Notes: a model not told the origin generated them from the sequence alone. 64,000 nucleotides of DNA from Cristatella mucedo (GCA_009760855.2 WPIO01000198.1:197501-261500); one strand, 5' to 3'; positions 1-13,097 are shown, counted from the stretch's first letter. Made by a program: numbers and translations.

Positions 1-675
1 GCCTGGCATTTTTGCAAATAAAAGACCACTAGCAACTAGAGATTTCATCGTCCAACCAATGAACCATCTCCTGGCAGACTAAGCCAAAGGTCAAGCCATT
101 TCAAGGATCCATTACTCAGTGGCACAAATCTTTGCGACTCACAACTAATCACTCCAACCTTTAGCAAAGTTTTTAGCCAACAATAACAATAGCAATAATA
201 ACGAGACCTACGGTTACGGTGTCCTAAAGCAAACAAATATTTCTTAGTCGGAACTGCATGCAGCTGCTAGAAAGGAAGAGTGTCGATTGATTAGTTATGA
301 TAACATGTACAACTGCAGCAAACATAGGCACGTAATGGACAATCCGAATGGACTGAGTAAATGCTGCAAAGAACAAGTGGGTTTTCAGCTTTTGCAGTTG
401 TATGCAAAAGTAGTCGATTGTAATGCAAATGCTAGTAAATACTTCGTAATCATTGTAATCACTGTCGTGGAAGTCAGGACATATGATGTCAGCTAGTGGC
501 GGGTTCAAGGCTTTGTAAAGGAACAGGAGACACAAAAATTGAGATTGGTCGGAGGCAAAACTACACAGCCCCCATCAGAGTGGAGGGCAGAGTGACAGGA
601 AGCCTTAGGAGTATTCAAGATAGGTAGGCCGGAGCAAGGGAACGAAGGGATCTAGAAATGGACCGTGATTGAGCC

Positions 676-846
676 TGCAAGGAGGTGCTGCAAGGAGGTG
701 CACGCTCTTCCAGCTTCGTGGGTTCGAATCCTGCAGTTGGGATTCTTCCTTGATTTGCCAACTCAAGGCAGTGGCGATACCCGATAAGGCTCATCTGCTG
801 CTGCTGCTATACAAATGATGAGTGTGTTAAATCAGCTGATATTTCT
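676..846 (+). mobile_element. tRNA-derived SINE, family B
   Basis: A perfect pol III B box, GGTTCGAATCC, lies at 721-731. The 3' part reads GCTATACAAATGATG...AAATCAGCTGATATTTCT, a small hairpin tail shared with copies near 9010-9040, 19530-19560 and 55880-55905. The A box is eroded. Confidence 0.65.
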
Positions 847-884
847 TTAGAAGTAATCGACAGGTGCCTCCTGTCAATTTGCTA

Positions 885-1010
885 CTTGACGGGGAGCCCA
901 GTGCAGCCTGAGAGAAGCAGCGTGATGTGGCAGTTGCAACGCTCACATAAGACGAGCCTGTCAGCCAACTTTTACACTATCTGTGACCTTCTTAAAGGCA
1001 GAAAGTCATA
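885..1010 (-). mobile_element. L2-type LINE reverse-transcriptase fragment
   Basis: On the minus strand it matches the region of the intact-looking LINE at 62280-62350 that encodes the segment around RRSCHITPLL. It is short and decayed. Confidence 0.6.
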
Positions 1011-1276
1011 CAAGTAGAGAGCTACAAAAGTCTAGATAGAATGTCACAAATGCAGCCCGGACATTGCTAGACTGTAGTATCCTTATCTATGCAGGCTCGA
1101 ACATTTGCAACATCAATGCACGTGAAACTAGGCAGATTTGACTGCGGAGCTGATAGATTCATCTAGCAAAAGGTCATTTTGAAACAGGGTTACCTGCACA
1201 GACTACACAGCATAGGAGGCTACATAGACGGCGGCTTCAGCTTAGCAGTCACGGCAACGCAAAGCTGCTATTACAT

Positions 1277-1422
1277 AAATAAATAATTCATTTGTATAGC
1301 ACCCTAAGAGAACTCGATCTCTAATCAGGCGCTTCACATATGCCACGTGAGGCTCGAGCTCACGACCTCGGCCAGGTCACGAGGTCGGGGCAAAGCATCT
1401 TACTGCTGGGCCAGACCAGCTC
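1277..1422 (-). mobile_element. tRNA-derived SINE, family A (L2-type tail)
   Basis: Reverse-oriented. In the sense direction it runs from GAGCTGGTCTGGCCCAGCAG through a B-box-like GAGCTCGAGCC to a tail GCGCCTGATTAGAGATCGAG...GGGTGCTATACAAATGAATTAT. The same family occurs at 14246, 15611 and 57396. Confidence 0.75.
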
Positions 1423-1574
1423 TTTCAAGCAAACTCGACAAGTTTGCTGGAACTTAGAACAGCTCTTAAATAGCAAACTCAACCAGCTCTTCGAGCAAAG
1501 GACTCAAGCCCTTCCTGCCGCAAAGAGCAACATTATCCAGCACGTGCAGCAAGCAGGTCCGGTCGATAAAGTAC

Positions 1575-1728
1575 CTTGTCGATAAAGTTCGAAACAGCAG
1601 AAGCACCTTTCTTCTTTTTAGCCTCTAGTTTCTTATGTTTGACAGCCTCCAGCAGCCGGCGCACGGCCGGCCGGCCCATGCCAACCTTCTCCAGATCTTC
1701 GGCCTTGACATATTCGAAATGAGCTAGC
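1575..1728 (-). CDS. TNK2: ACK/TNK2-type kinase, second coding exon (C-terminal half of the SAM domain)
   Basis: A 154-nt exon. Its first base completes the Arg codon begun in the exon at 7350-7504; 51 full codons follow, including [18 protein letters not shown] and RRLLEAVK, the second half of the ACK SAM domain, then a Lys-rich linker. The acceptor is a pyrimidine-rich tract ending CTGCAG (1729-1734 and beyond). The donor is AAG followed by GTACTT (1569-1574). Phase and protein similarity agree on both sides, so the exon is secure. In vertebrate TNK2 the kinase domain follows about 60 residues later; no kinase motif is visible in 1-1574, so the next exon is probably outside the window. Confidence 0.87.
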
Positions 1729-1845
1729 CTGCAGAGGATAGGAGAAGAATACTTGGATGCTTCTTCCTGCAAACTATTGCTTTGACACGGAAAAAAGCAA
1801 CCGCCAACATTGCAACATTGCCTCGGTTGCATTGCATTGCCTGTT

Positions 1846-2106
1846 GCAAGAACTTAAAGACGCACCTATTTAGGACAGCATCTAGTGGGTCCCTGTGATT
1901 CGTCCTTGATGTGCTTATGCGTGCTGACACTGTGCATGCTGCCACTAACCACATTTGCATGCTGACCCTGTGCACGTCACCCCTAACCATGTTATTCATT
2001 TTGTTTGTTTATCAAGCATGATAATACTCACCATTCAATTGCATTTCCCTTTGCAGCAAATGTAGGGCACCTAGAGAGAGATTGAGTTCTCTGAGGGCGC
2101 TTTAAT
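1846..2106 (+). mobile_element. 3' end of an L2-clade LINE (5'-truncated)
   Basis: Matches the end of ORF2 and the 3' UTR of the LINE at 60062-62928: CACCTATTTAGGACAGCAT, then GTGATTCGTCCTTGATGTGC, and the terminal hairpin GCACCTAGAGAGAGATTGAG followed by TTCTCTGAGGGCGCTTTA. It joins directly to a reversed second LINE at 2107. Confidence 0.85.
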
Positions 2107-2590
2107 GTATCTCCATCAGTAACTCCACAAAGTCATAAAGACCATGTGGGTGTTACGCAGGAGAGTTTTGTATAGCGCACTCACAGCCTAAGCGGCTTTC
2201 GGTACGCATTCGGTAGCCAACAGACTTCGTCTCACGCAACAAAGAGAAAGCGGGAAGCATAACAGAGTCAGAAGAGCAGTTGAGGTAGTGAGTAGCATAG
2301 AAGTAGCTGTTCAGGACTGCTGAAAAAGATGTGCGACAGTCGGCAGTTGGAGAGTAGTTGTCGTTGCGTAAGAATTGTGGAAGCCAGTTCCACAGTCTAG
2401 GACCTGCAGAGCTAAAGCTCCTGTCGCCAACTGTCTTTAAGATGAGGAATGGGACAGCTAATTTATTGTCCACACAGGACCTAAGGGTGTGAACAGGCTG
2501 AAACTGATGCAGCAGTTCAGCTAGGTACGAAGGAGCCAAGCCGTGGCGGGCCTTGTGGGTCAGCGTAAGCTCACGTGCACCATTATTATT
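2107..2590 (-). mobile_element. 3' end of a second LINE family (LINE-B), ORF2 C-terminus
   Basis: The minus strand encodes the usual C-terminal LINE ORF2 tail: a THKARHGLAPSYLAELL block, then VGDRSFSSAGPRLWNWLP. The 3' UTR ends in a TGTATCTCC... sequence shared with 47640-48185 (plus strand), 13808-13860 and 21600-21905. It is 5'-truncated. Confidence 0.8.
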
Positions 2591-2825
2591 ATTATTAACA
2601 GCTGGCAAAAATAGATGCTGCTATGCTGAGTTTTAAAAAGCGCCTCGATAAGAGATTTGGTTTCTTTCACGTTTCTTAAAAAAAGATTAATATGATTATC
2701 ATTACTATTCTTATTATCATAATTATAAAGAATCTCTGCCACGAAGAGCCGTTTGTGGTCGGAGGTCGAAGGCCGGCAGCAGTTGCAAGTATTGCTGCCT
2801 CATTTAATGCCTCGATTTATAACTC

Positions 2826-2935
2826 GTAAATATAATATAATTTATATTACAAAATACAATATATTAAATAAATATATATATATATATACAATATAAATGA
2901 ATATATATTTAATATGATATAATATTATTTATAAC
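2826..2935. repeat. AT-rich simple sequence
   Basis: Nearly pure A/T with an (AT)n core at about 2873-2889. Nothing else is visible in it. Confidence 0.8.
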
Positions 2936-5900
2936 TCACTGCTGGAAAACTTGGTCAACGGGTCAGCTGAGCCTTCAGCACTGCCGGGTCGCGGCGGCTG
3001 GCGCTGCACGGCTAGGCACAGAGCATGACAACCCCCTAGCCGAAGTATGTCAGCAGTTATGTTCAGACCTTCAGCTCCTTGCCCGGTCAGATCAGAACCA
3101 CACAAGTGGACAGATCACAGTTGCAATCAATAGGACACCGGTGGCAGAACAGCACGTATGGTCCATGGCTGCCACACAGGCACGTGCCAAGTACCCTTCG
3201 CAACCTTTCTCGAAAGGAAGAAGGGATCGAGGTGAGGCCAAGTGCAGACGCCAGGGCATTTACCAACTGCCTCATGCCCTGTAGAGAACCGCCCTGAACA
3301 AAACGGATGCGAGGGCAAATTCACTTCAGGCGAACACGCACGATTTCTCCGTGGAAGGGCGGCTGGATGCCTGCTGGAGGCTCACTGGTTGCGCGATTGT
3401 CACGAGGCTGAGCTGGCTTTAGGTGATGCGCACCGTAAATAGATAGCCTTCTGAGGATTCAACAGGAGCACGCAGCACGATCAAATGTTCGAACATTCTT
3501 CACGGAGCCATTACTGAAGTGGCGTGGTAGCCAGACGGACACTCCCCGACCTCTCTCTCATAGTAGCTTATAACTGCGAAGCAGATAAAGGCAGCGGCCA
3601 CTGCCAACGGCCAGCCGCCGCAGGGGAGGAGGGGGGCTGGAATGGCCGAGAAACTCTTGGATGCCTTTTACAGGTCGCTACACACCAACGGCTGCATCGA
3701 CAGTGCAACTAGCTTGTCTTTGGAATGTATTGTGCAGCTCCTCTACAAGACAATACTTATCATAAACTATCTAAAGACTATGGCAACACTTCGATCCCCA
3801 AAAAGTAGGACTAGTTAAACAGAGTTCGGAAATAACTAGAAGCATGTGCCTGCAAAATGCTTAATAACAGACCATACAGAGGAGGGGGCCAACCCGAGTC
3901 ACCGGCTGCTAGGTTTACGACTCAACTTTTGGCTTTTGTTTTATTCACGCAAATGCTGGTCACTCGTTGAGGCCTTGCAGGCATGCCATGCCATGCCGAC
4001 GAGAAATCAACAGATAACCTCGCGGTTTTAGAGAATTAACGAAGCACTATGAACGCCTGGGCAAAGAGCGTTCGACCGTGCAAGAACTCCTTTGCAAGAG
4101 TCCTGTGTGACTACAGCACAGAGAGTACTCAGCGCAATCCGAAACAACTTCGGTTCACAGTCGAAATGAAAGACCGGTGGAGGAATTCGAGCTATCTCCG
4201 GTGAGATTTCACTGGGACTTGTTTCGAAGGATAAGGATGCTGGCACGCACGACACACGTGCAATACCTGATATGGGCTTTTTTTGTAGTGCTCTCGAGCT
4301 TACTTAGCTGCTGCTGCCGCCGCCGAGCAGACGGCAAGCATGAAGCAGCCGTCGTCTGCTCGGCACTACCAAGTGACCAACGACACGCCAGGCATTGGTG
4401 CTCCTAGCCGCCTCACCCTGGTCGGCTGACACATGCGTCTATGCCTCCTCCCTCTAGAAGTCAGAACTTCGACGTCTGTCTTCATAACTCACTTTAAAAT
4501 GCCATGCAGACAAGGGAAAGCTAGGGTGATGCACACTGCTTTCAGGGAGTGCACTGGGTCCCTATAAAATATTAAAGTTTTTATCTTGCCATAGGCCCAT
4601 CAATCCGGAGAGCCTCGAGTAGGCACTCGTGCAGCCACCAGAAGGCACTCTGCAGCATGCAGCCACTATCCAGGAGCTAGCAAACCTCACATACATCGAG
4701 GAGTCTCCCTACAACTCGCTGCTACCGGTACCCGCTGTTCTAGTTCTATTAATGCATCTGAAGTTGCACCTTCTGAATCGTTAGCGAGACACATTGAACA
4801 AAGGAGTAGAGAATCGCTGACACGCCGAGTGACAGCGACCCCTAGAAGAGAACTCACAGTACAGGCACAGCAGTTGGGGAGGGGGGGGGGTCACTGCAGC
4901 AGGCGCTGCCATACCCGAACCATCACGATAGTGTGTCCGGAAACAGCAGCCCAGCTGGGACGCTTGCCAAGAAGCCGACCGAGCTTGAGCGAGCAAACTG
5001 GAGCACTGTCATCATCTGCCTAGCCCTGCGAGCACCTACCCCTTGGCGCTAATTCCGAGGGTACACACAAGAGACCAAGCACAAAACTGGAGTGGCAAGC
5101 TTTGTTGGTCTTCGATCGGTTATGCCCCAAAGACAGCAGCAGCTTGCAAGGCACAAGGCACGTGTCCATATACGCATCACAGAGGCATGGAACAACCAGT
5201 ATCGTTTGATAAAACTGTATTGGCTTTTATATTTCACATGACGTCGAGGGCAATAGTTGATACTACCAACCAATTAGATGGCCTGCCCATGCAGAATGCT
5301 AAGTTAGACATCTTGCTGATGACGAATAGGTTCGTGCACACGGTTTTTGACTAGGTACGTCGGAGGAATGCAAGCAACAGTAGCATTAGTAGAAGCCAAT
5401 GGATCACCATGTTCTTGCCAGGCAACAGCAACACAGCGCCACATGCACATGATCTATGCAGAGCGGTGACTTTTTAACTACATCACCTCACAATGACTGC
5501 TGACCGGCAGTGACCATGAAATGTGAGTACACTCAAACGTTAATAGGTAGGGGGCTATGGACTGACGAATGTTACACGGGTTCGCTGGACAGCAGCAAGA
5601 GAAAACGACTAGGCATCCCAGGAAGGACAGCAAACGTGACGGAAATGTTATCTTAGTCCAACATCAGATAATCATTCATCATCAATCATCACATTCAGAA
5701 AATCAACTAACACAGTCGGGCATCTAAACTTTAAAATAGTGAGCGGGAAGCTTCTGCTGGTGAAGCTGTGACACACACAGTGAGTCAGACAGAGTATGTG
5801 AACTTTGCATATCTTGATGACCAGGTCCACAGCCTTTGCCTTCGACCTACTCCTGGTAATAACGTGAGGCTACCTTCACATGTTCGATAGCCTATAATAA

Positions 5901-7349
5901 GGAAGGATGTTGTACCGATAGAAGCATCAAACCCAATAGCATACACCGTGACTGGGATTGACATGCTTGCACATGCATTCGGTGAACTGGTAAGGCTGGT
6001 TACCAAAAGACGGTGCACGTCGAGCAGAAAGATGGCACACGCCACACGGAAAGATGTTAAAGGTCACGGAGAAAGAGGCCAAGGCCACGAAGAAATATAG
6101 AATGCTTGAATCAAGTCGGGACACGGGCTTACCAGTGGAGCCGGCTTGCAATACATGACAGCGATCTGGTCTGTCATGGGCATGCACTGCATCGACACAA
6201 CCTTGGAACTAGACGTGCCAACGGACGGGCAGCTTGCACTTTCAACAAAGGCACTCAGCTGCACCCTGGTTCACGAACTTACTAGCAGGGTGACTCTACT
6301 ATGAAAGATCGACTGATTCAATAGTCTCATTTATAAAGCAATAGATGAACCTTAATGGCCACCACTTGCTGGCAGCAGACAACGAAGAGCTGCCTTTCAC
6401 AGGACTAGAACTGGGAGAGAGAGAGGGTGGTACGGAGAGGGTCGGCTTAGCTCTCGGATGGTTTAACGAACGATTCATACGAGTGGCAGTCAAGCTCACG
6501 GTGATGGCACCCGACACAACAAACCTTCCCACAAGGCTTGGTGCAGCTGGCAGTGGCGGCAGCGGCTGAGGCAGTAGCAGGGTGGACGACAGACCAGCAG
6601 CAGTGGTGCCGAGCAGAGCTGGCCCTCATGCATGTCCAGATGTTTCCTAATAACGTTCCTAACAGTACCCTCTGAGGTCTTCAGCTGCCTTGTGATTTCT
6701 AGGTTTTAATTGTCATCTCTGTGCAGCGACATCAAAACCCGCTCTTGCACCCTCAGAAAGGTGTGCAACTTGACAGCATGTTACAGTTGCATACCGTGTG
6801 TCTCTATGGCAGGGAAGGGGGCTGGCCTAAACAGGTCAAGGAGACATCCGGGTCCCTTAGCTCATCGTTGGCCGAGGCATCGTCCGTGACAAAATGGGCC
6901 AACAATATGTGTTCTTCTGGATGGCATCCAAGAGAGGGCGGATAGTCAGATGACTGCGCTTCCCCGTCCGTTTATATGGGAACCGTTGACTCGATTGCCG
7001 ACGAATGCAGTTATTTACTAAGCCAAGCGTAGCTAACTGAAACTTGCTGCAAAATTATGGTGACAGATTGTTACATTTTATTTTTATGTAGTAATATAGT
7101 AGCTAAATGACTCACTTGGAATACTTGCATTAGTAACAGCCGAACTCAAATCGATGGACCAGATGCGTAGAAACTTTTGGTGACGACAGACAAGCATGTC
7201 TAACGAAGGGTTCGAGGCCAAGTGAGAAGCCGAGAGGAGATTGGCTAAGTAGCCACCGCTAGCAGCAGCAATTGCAGCTGTTCCGCAACAGCTGCAATTG
7301 CTGCCCACGGGTGCGCGCGCAGGCTGCCAGATCGCAGGCCTCTGCTCAC

Positions 7350-7504
7350 CGTGTCACCTGCAGGCTGTCCCTTAGCTTGACGTAGAACTGCTCCAGCTGC
7401 ACTTCCTGCAGCAGCTCCAGCAGCCACTCTCGGCCGTTGCCGCCACCTGGAGCGTCGCTAGCTGCTGCCGCAGAGGAAGCGCTGCCTCCTCCATTTAGGC
7501 CCAT
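7350..7504 (-). CDS. TNK2: ACK/TNK2-type non-receptor tyrosine kinase, first coding exon (N-terminal half of the SAM domain)
   Basis: This is the first visible coding exon of an activated CDC42-associated kinase, a cytoplasmic tyrosine kinase. A Gly/Ser/Ala-rich leader is followed by WLLELLQEVQLEQFYVKLRD and LQVTR, the first helices of the ACK-family SAM domain. I chose the ATG at 7502-7504, about 25 residues before the SAM core. An upstream in-frame ATG at 7796-7798 would add a low-complexity Ala-rich region that I consider unlikely. The exon ends ...ACACG followed by a GTGAGC donor (7344-7349), leaving two bases of an Arg codon. The split codon is completed exactly by the exon at 1575-1728. 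The kinase, SH3 and CRIB exons would lie beyond position 1. The match is closer to what I know of TNK2 than of TNK1. Confidence 0.85.
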
Positions 7505-7842
7505 GCCAAGCGATTTGGCCTTGACCCTGCTCGTACTGCCACACCTGCTGCCGGTACGGCAGCCACGGTGAACGCGTTGTTGAAGCGGCAGCTGCTGCTC
7601 GCTGCCCAGGCAAGCAGCAGCTGCTGCTCCCTTTGCTTCCGCCGTCCAGCAAGCAATGGAGAGAGCGGTGGCGTCTGCCCCTGCCGCTGCGGCTACAGCA
7701 GCTGCCTGATCCTCCTGCAACAGCAGCAGCGATGGATCGCAGCAGGATGCAATCGATCGCAGAATGCATGGAGAATATGCACAAGAACGGGCAAACACAT
7801 ACGCTCACATGAGTGCACATGACACTCACACACGCACTCTCT

Positions 7843-7848
7843 CACACA

Positions 7849-7942
<94 letters not shown>
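7843..7942. repeat. (CA)n microsatellite
   Basis: About 100 bp of CA dinucleotides with rare CT interruptions, just upstream of the first ACK coding exon. Confidence 0.97.
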
Positions 7943-7944
<2 letters not shown>

Positions 7945-8904
7945 CATTTGAACGAATGCATTCGCACCGATATTGGCATACAAGCGCAGTGGTGCCACCA
8001 AGTGCCAAATAAGAAGCTGTTGCCATTAGATGCCTAGGACAGACACTAAAATAGCCACCGCACTAGCACGAATGGCTGCGCAAAATAAGAAATGCAGCTT
8101 AGCATGCACATGCAAAAACAGGTCCTCGCTGGCCTCCCAAAAAAGCCTCTGAAGCTCCTAGCAAACAAGCAGCCTTGCGGCCAACACGACCTTGAACCTC
8201 AGCAGAGTTCAGCTGGCGGCTACGGCTCGACGGTCATTCGAGCTCCTCGCAGAAACTCTTTGCGGATGGCTTCAAGATGCAGCCCCCTTACACCGGTGGC
8301 ACTCTCAGCACTAGCCGTTTTTCTTAATCGCCTTCCTCAACAGCCGTCGGGACCGATGTGGCAGGTGAGCAGACACTCATACATGCAGATGACGTTGATG
8401 GCTCACAAGTGACTAGGCTTGACTTCGGTATATTAGAAAACAAATGCAAATCATTTGCTATCTAAAGACCAGTAAAAACCATACGAGCATAAGCCAAGCA
8501 ATCGAGTCTCCGGGCAACGTTTTAGCGTCGTTACAATTACTTTAGCATTTATATGGCCTCCCTCCTGGCTAGTCGTCAAGAATTTCAAAAATCGGTCCCA
8601 CTACGAAGCCATAGCGATCAAGGAGCACGAGGTGGGTCCACAAGCATGCATTACCAGCAGGCACACTGTACTTGTACACTGACATTAGGTCGGTAGCTCT
8701 GTGATGACAACAGCTCCAGAAGGACAGCATTCTGGACAAACGGCTGCCACAAACGTGGCCACAAAAGCCAGCCGTCCTCCAGCAGGTGGCCGGAGGACGG
8801 TGGGGGGGGGGGAGGAGGCCAACAGTCTAATCTCGCTGGATCTTGGCAGATGCATTAGCTGTTGCATAAGTGTCGGTTTCACCCCCAGGTCTTGACCTTG
8901 GGAT

Positions 8905-9076
8905 AAAATGCTTGCACTTCACGACTTCGTGGGTCGAGCCCTCACAGCAGATAATACTTTTATTGCCTGTTGCAAGCAATAGCATCGCTGTCTCTTCTGC
9001 AGCCTATATAAATGAAGCTGTTGAATCAGCCAATCTTAAATTTAAACTTTACGTGAGCAAGCAGCAGCAGCAGTAG
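8905..9076 (+). mobile_element. tRNA-derived SINE, family B
   Basis: A degenerate B box, TGGGTCGAGCCC, near 8930, and the family-B tail GCCTATATAAATGAAGCTGT followed by TGAATCAGCC. It ends near a CAG repeat. Confidence 0.55.
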
Positions 9077-9989
9077 CAAAGCAGTTGGGTACCTAGTAGG
9101 CACCTAGAGGGCGTGACACAGTAAGAGATGAGGATGCACAGGACTAGCACCGACCTCAGGTCAGGTCATTCTTTCAGGTCATTCAGGTCAGGTCATTTCT
9201 TGTAGCAGGCGATTCTTCCCTGCCTGCTACAAGAGCAGGGCATCATGCTATCTCCTCTTATGTTTTGCATGTTTGCTTCCGGTATGCTGCTAACGTCACC
9301 AGGACAGGGCACCCAAGCTAAAACGTCCATAGCAAGTAGTAGGACACGATCTCCTTTTAGGCTAGCACGAAAATGGTTACCTAGCGACCAACCATGACTT
9401 AGCAAATAGCCTAACAAATAATCGTAGCTATCGTGATGGTGCTGCAATCTGCCATTTTTTTCTATTACTACAGAAAGTGAATGGCAGACAGCAGGGCTAT
9501 GCCACAGGCACTCCATATTACCATTGCAAAACAGTGATTGCCACTGCCAAATTGCACTGCCTGCCGGTTGTCATGCCCACCATTTCCTAATGCACAAATC
9601 ATATGCAAACATATTTACGCCCAAAAGAAAGCTCACTTCCACGACACGCTATTTAATTGAGGCGATTGATTTAGCCGATTTTTACTTTCACACAACACTA
9701 AGCAACAGGTGAGTGAGCATTAAAATGCACAGTTGGATAAGCATGAATTCGATCTTAACATCGAGCGAACGATACAATCAATAAGCACTTGCAAATGCAG
9801 GACATCTATTCGTAGAGACTCTTACTCGAATGACGTAAAATTGCCAGTAGCTCGAATCAGTCCTCCGGGCATCAGTTGCCTAGAGACCGGAATCATAACA
9901 AGTTGAACCCACAAGCTATCACGTGTGAACCATTCAATAACTCAACAACAGCACGGACTATCACTATCATTACCCCCGAGACAGCTGCC

Positions 9990-10560
9990 GTAATCTAGGC
10001 ACACTATTTACATACGACTACTCATTCGATGAGCACATTTCCTCCAATCTCTGTCAAGTCGGCTTACCTTCAGCTGAAGAACATCGTCTAAGTCAGGGCC
10101 TGATAAGATAACGACAGGCAAACTGGCACATGGTTTGCAACATCACGTCCAGAGTATTGCGATTCGCTTTATTCAGGACTCATGGCCAGTGCTAATCTTA
10201 ATCAGCTGCAACTGGTGCTAAACTCAGCTGCAGGTCTAATCTGTCGTCAGCTGCATAGCTGCCAAACCGCACACTGCTACTTCTGTCTGAGCTTTGCTGG
10301 ATCGGCATCGAATCGATTTCAAGATCCTCGATCTGGCTTACAAGTCACTTCAGTCGCTTGCAACAGCCAATCGATCCTATCTTCTTGCTCTTTCACTGTA
10401 CTCTTGTACCAGCTGCCGAATCCTAAGACTCTAGCCGTCTCACCGTCCCTTGAACTAATATTTTTGAATCTTCTTGTGATCGAGAGCCTTTGCTCATAAA
10501 TTCCGAAAGTCTCCGTCAGGCCCTGACACTCACTTCTGGCTACAGTTACAACCAGCAATG
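9990..10560 (+). mobile_element. Decayed L2-type LINE reverse-transcriptase fragment
   Basis: Corresponds to about 62060-62420 of the LINE in P2: a block like SAYLQLKNI, then LNQLQLVLNSAAGLICRQ, which matches the RRLQLVQNSAARLVCRE region. Several frameshifts are present. Confidence 0.65.
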
Positions 10561-11315
10561 ACTTTTTATCATTTAAGCCTCGACTCGAGAGGCATCTGTT
10601 CCGGTCAAGTTTCCCTACTTTTCCTCAGTTTCAAATTTTCTTTTTTTCATGTTCTGGTTTGCTTAGCAGTGTGCACTTATTCATGCATGAGTCAGAGCAT
10701 GTTACAAAGTATACATCTTACTAAAGCCTTGTTCAGACGGCAAGAGTCTAGCTTTCTACCTACTTCCTACCTACTCGAATCTTCGATGTATACGTCGCCA
10801 ATACGGTGAGGGCGGTCCCGACTTAGGGAAGACTTGGCGAACACTCAGCGGCCAAACCCGGTTCTACATTTTTTTCAGTCAAGATTTAGCAAGTGACCAA
10901 TCATAGATGCTGTCCAGGCAGGCCACGCCTACTGCATTGCTTTAGAAGGAACGGCCAGGGACAATAATTGACCTCGGTGACCTCATCGATGCATGATGCC
11001 AAAGAGAGTCCCTACTTGTGGGACACTCTTGAACTCGGGAGTTCAAAAAATCAGATTTTGAGGTGAAGAGCGATAAAGGCTATGGATAAACAGGTTTCAT
11101 CCATCCGGCAACTGTGCACTAGCACTGCAGCTATTCCACTAACACTCAAGTGTTCGGAGCGAGTAGGAAGCCAGACTTGGAGCTAGACTGCCGCCTAAAC
11201 CTCCTACAAACCGACCGAAAGACACAAGTAAGACTCAAGCAGGTACGAAACAAGACTCTCGGTCTAAATCAGGCTTGACCGGTGATGCTGCGAGTATTAA
11301 TGATTGTTTTAGCAT

Positions 11316-11455
11316 GCTGGCCGAAGCAAGTTACTTGTTAGCTTTCCATGCTTGATACCGTGCACGTCACTTTCTTGCAGCAAATCATAAAGTGACGAAT
11401 AGAGATTAAGTTCTCGTCAGGTGATTTAAAAACAGCCTATTATTACTATTAAATC
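11316..11455 (+). mobile_element. Diverged L2 3' tail
   Basis: Contains the order TGCTTGATACCGTGCACGTCAC, CAGCAAAT, then AGAGATTAAGTTCTC and TTATTACTATTA, as in the L2 3' UTR, but with many changes. Confidence 0.5.
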
Positions 11456-13034
11456 TCATTACGTGTTTCACTTGCAATGTACATTTATGAAAGTAAGACC
11501 AGAGGCATTACCTTACCATAAAAACCCTATTGAATAAGCCCATACGAGCATAGAGATATGCCCTATCAAGAGGCTTGCTCCTTCCCTTACATCTCTACCT
11601 CCTTACCCCCAGCGAATCTGTCCTGTCTAATCTAATCTAATCCAGAGGCTCTTGACGTGAAATCGAGTACATCAAACGGCAAACTAAACCCACATCACAC
11701 ACTGGAACAAAAACCATTGGTACGCAACTAATCCTATTCCACCGATAAATGCTCAGCTTTCGGAGATTTAAAAGTCTACGTGTTGAGATGCCTCCTACAG
11801 CAACTGCCAGAGCAGCATCGACATCAAAGACAGCGAAATTAGATGCTATGCAGGCGACGAAACCACACAGCGAAAGGTCGCGGTAGATGGGCTGCGAAGA
11901 AAGAGATGCGTCAAAGACTGTGTGTGGGCACGGCGAACATTTCAGCTGGCGGTACTCCACAGATACAGCGCTTGCAGGGACAAGAGAGGAACGCAGCCAA
12001 CGTAAGCGCACGTAAGGTAGAACATGAACCGAAGGACCACGGCAGGCATCGAGATTCAACAGATATGCCACTAGGCTACGAGCGAAACACTAGGCACACT
12101 TAGCCAGACAACGATGCACTCTTTTAAACACGATCAGCGACATCGGACACTAGCGCAGGACACTCACGTCGGCCATCCAGTAGCTGCAACGATCAGGGGC
12201 CACCGGCTAGCTAGTACGACATGAAGGACACCATAACAGCTAATAAGACCAATCGGTAGCAGATGGCACCCAGCTTCCGCTACCCGGGATGCCTACTAGT
12301 GGGAGTGGTTCGGTCGGGCGACAGGAGAACCGACGCGTGCCGGCCCTCTCAATTGCAATCCTGAAAACCAGCGAGTCTGCGCACGGATAACGTTCAAAGG
12401 GAAGGAAAGGGACAATCTTAGGGTAACAAATTCAAGCTTCGCAGCCAACTTACTGCGCCGGTCAGGCGAGGCTGATCTTCCGTGAACCCAAAGCGGGGCC
12501 CAGTCCGGTACTACGAACTCGTCCGAGCGATGGGGCTCTCAGCGGCGAGTCTTGAGCCTCTCTGTGGGCAGCATAACAGCAATAAGTCGCGAGATCCACA
12601 CACGGCCACCGCAGAAGTCAAAACCAGCCGGCCATGTTTTGCGTCACGGATGGACTGGACATTGGGCTCAGCTTCCGGCATTTCCCGCGTGGTCACCCCA
12701 ACTACGTCACTGGCCCGGACCCGGCTGCACGCTAGCCTCAGGCCAGCCGAGACCGCCCAAGACAGCTAATCGCTTGATTCCTCGTAGGGCACAAAGACTC
12801 CGCCTGGACCTCCTGCTGCCACAAACGATATGCGGGCCTCTCGCCGTTCGCCCTCCGATAACGGTTCTCCCGCGCTCTGATGTGGCCCGCTGCTTACTCG
12901 CCTTGGGTGAATTTGCTGGCGTTCGTCAAACTGCCTCGTCGAGTTTGGGCTGGCAAGCTGGCTGGCTCTTAGCTGGCGAGCGCTTCTCGAGACAATGCGA
13001 ATCTACCGTTCGCCGATGATTCAGTTCCAGCTGC

Positions 13035-13035
13035 A

Positions 13036-13095
<60 letters not shown>
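13035..13095. repeat. (GA)n microsatellite
   Basis: About 60 bp of GA dinucleotides. Confidence 0.97.

Positions 13096-13097
<2 letters not shown>

Larger units (their letters stand above)
1..1574 (-). other. Start of intron 2 of the ACK-type gene (inferred)
   Basis: Non-coding sequence after the donor at 1573-1574. It holds two SINEs and a LINE fragment, listed separately. No kinase-domain exon is recognisable. Confidence 0.6.
1729..7349 (-). other. Intron 1 of the ACK-type gene
   Basis: About 5.6 kb between the two SAM-coding exons. It contains an L2 LINE tail, a reversed fragment of a second LINE, an AT-rich simple-sequence patch and otherwise unremarkable sequence. I found no further protein similarity on either strand between about 2950 and 7340. 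Confidence 0.75.

Noticed and set aside
7346-7798. Long 150-codon start for the ACK exon
   Set aside because: The extra 98 residues are low-complexity Ala/Gln/Ser sequence; the nearer ATG at 7504 is more plausible, though a longer leader cannot be excluded.
7693-8037. His/Thr- or Cys/Val-rich open frames
   Set aside because: Translation of the (CA)n microsatellite.
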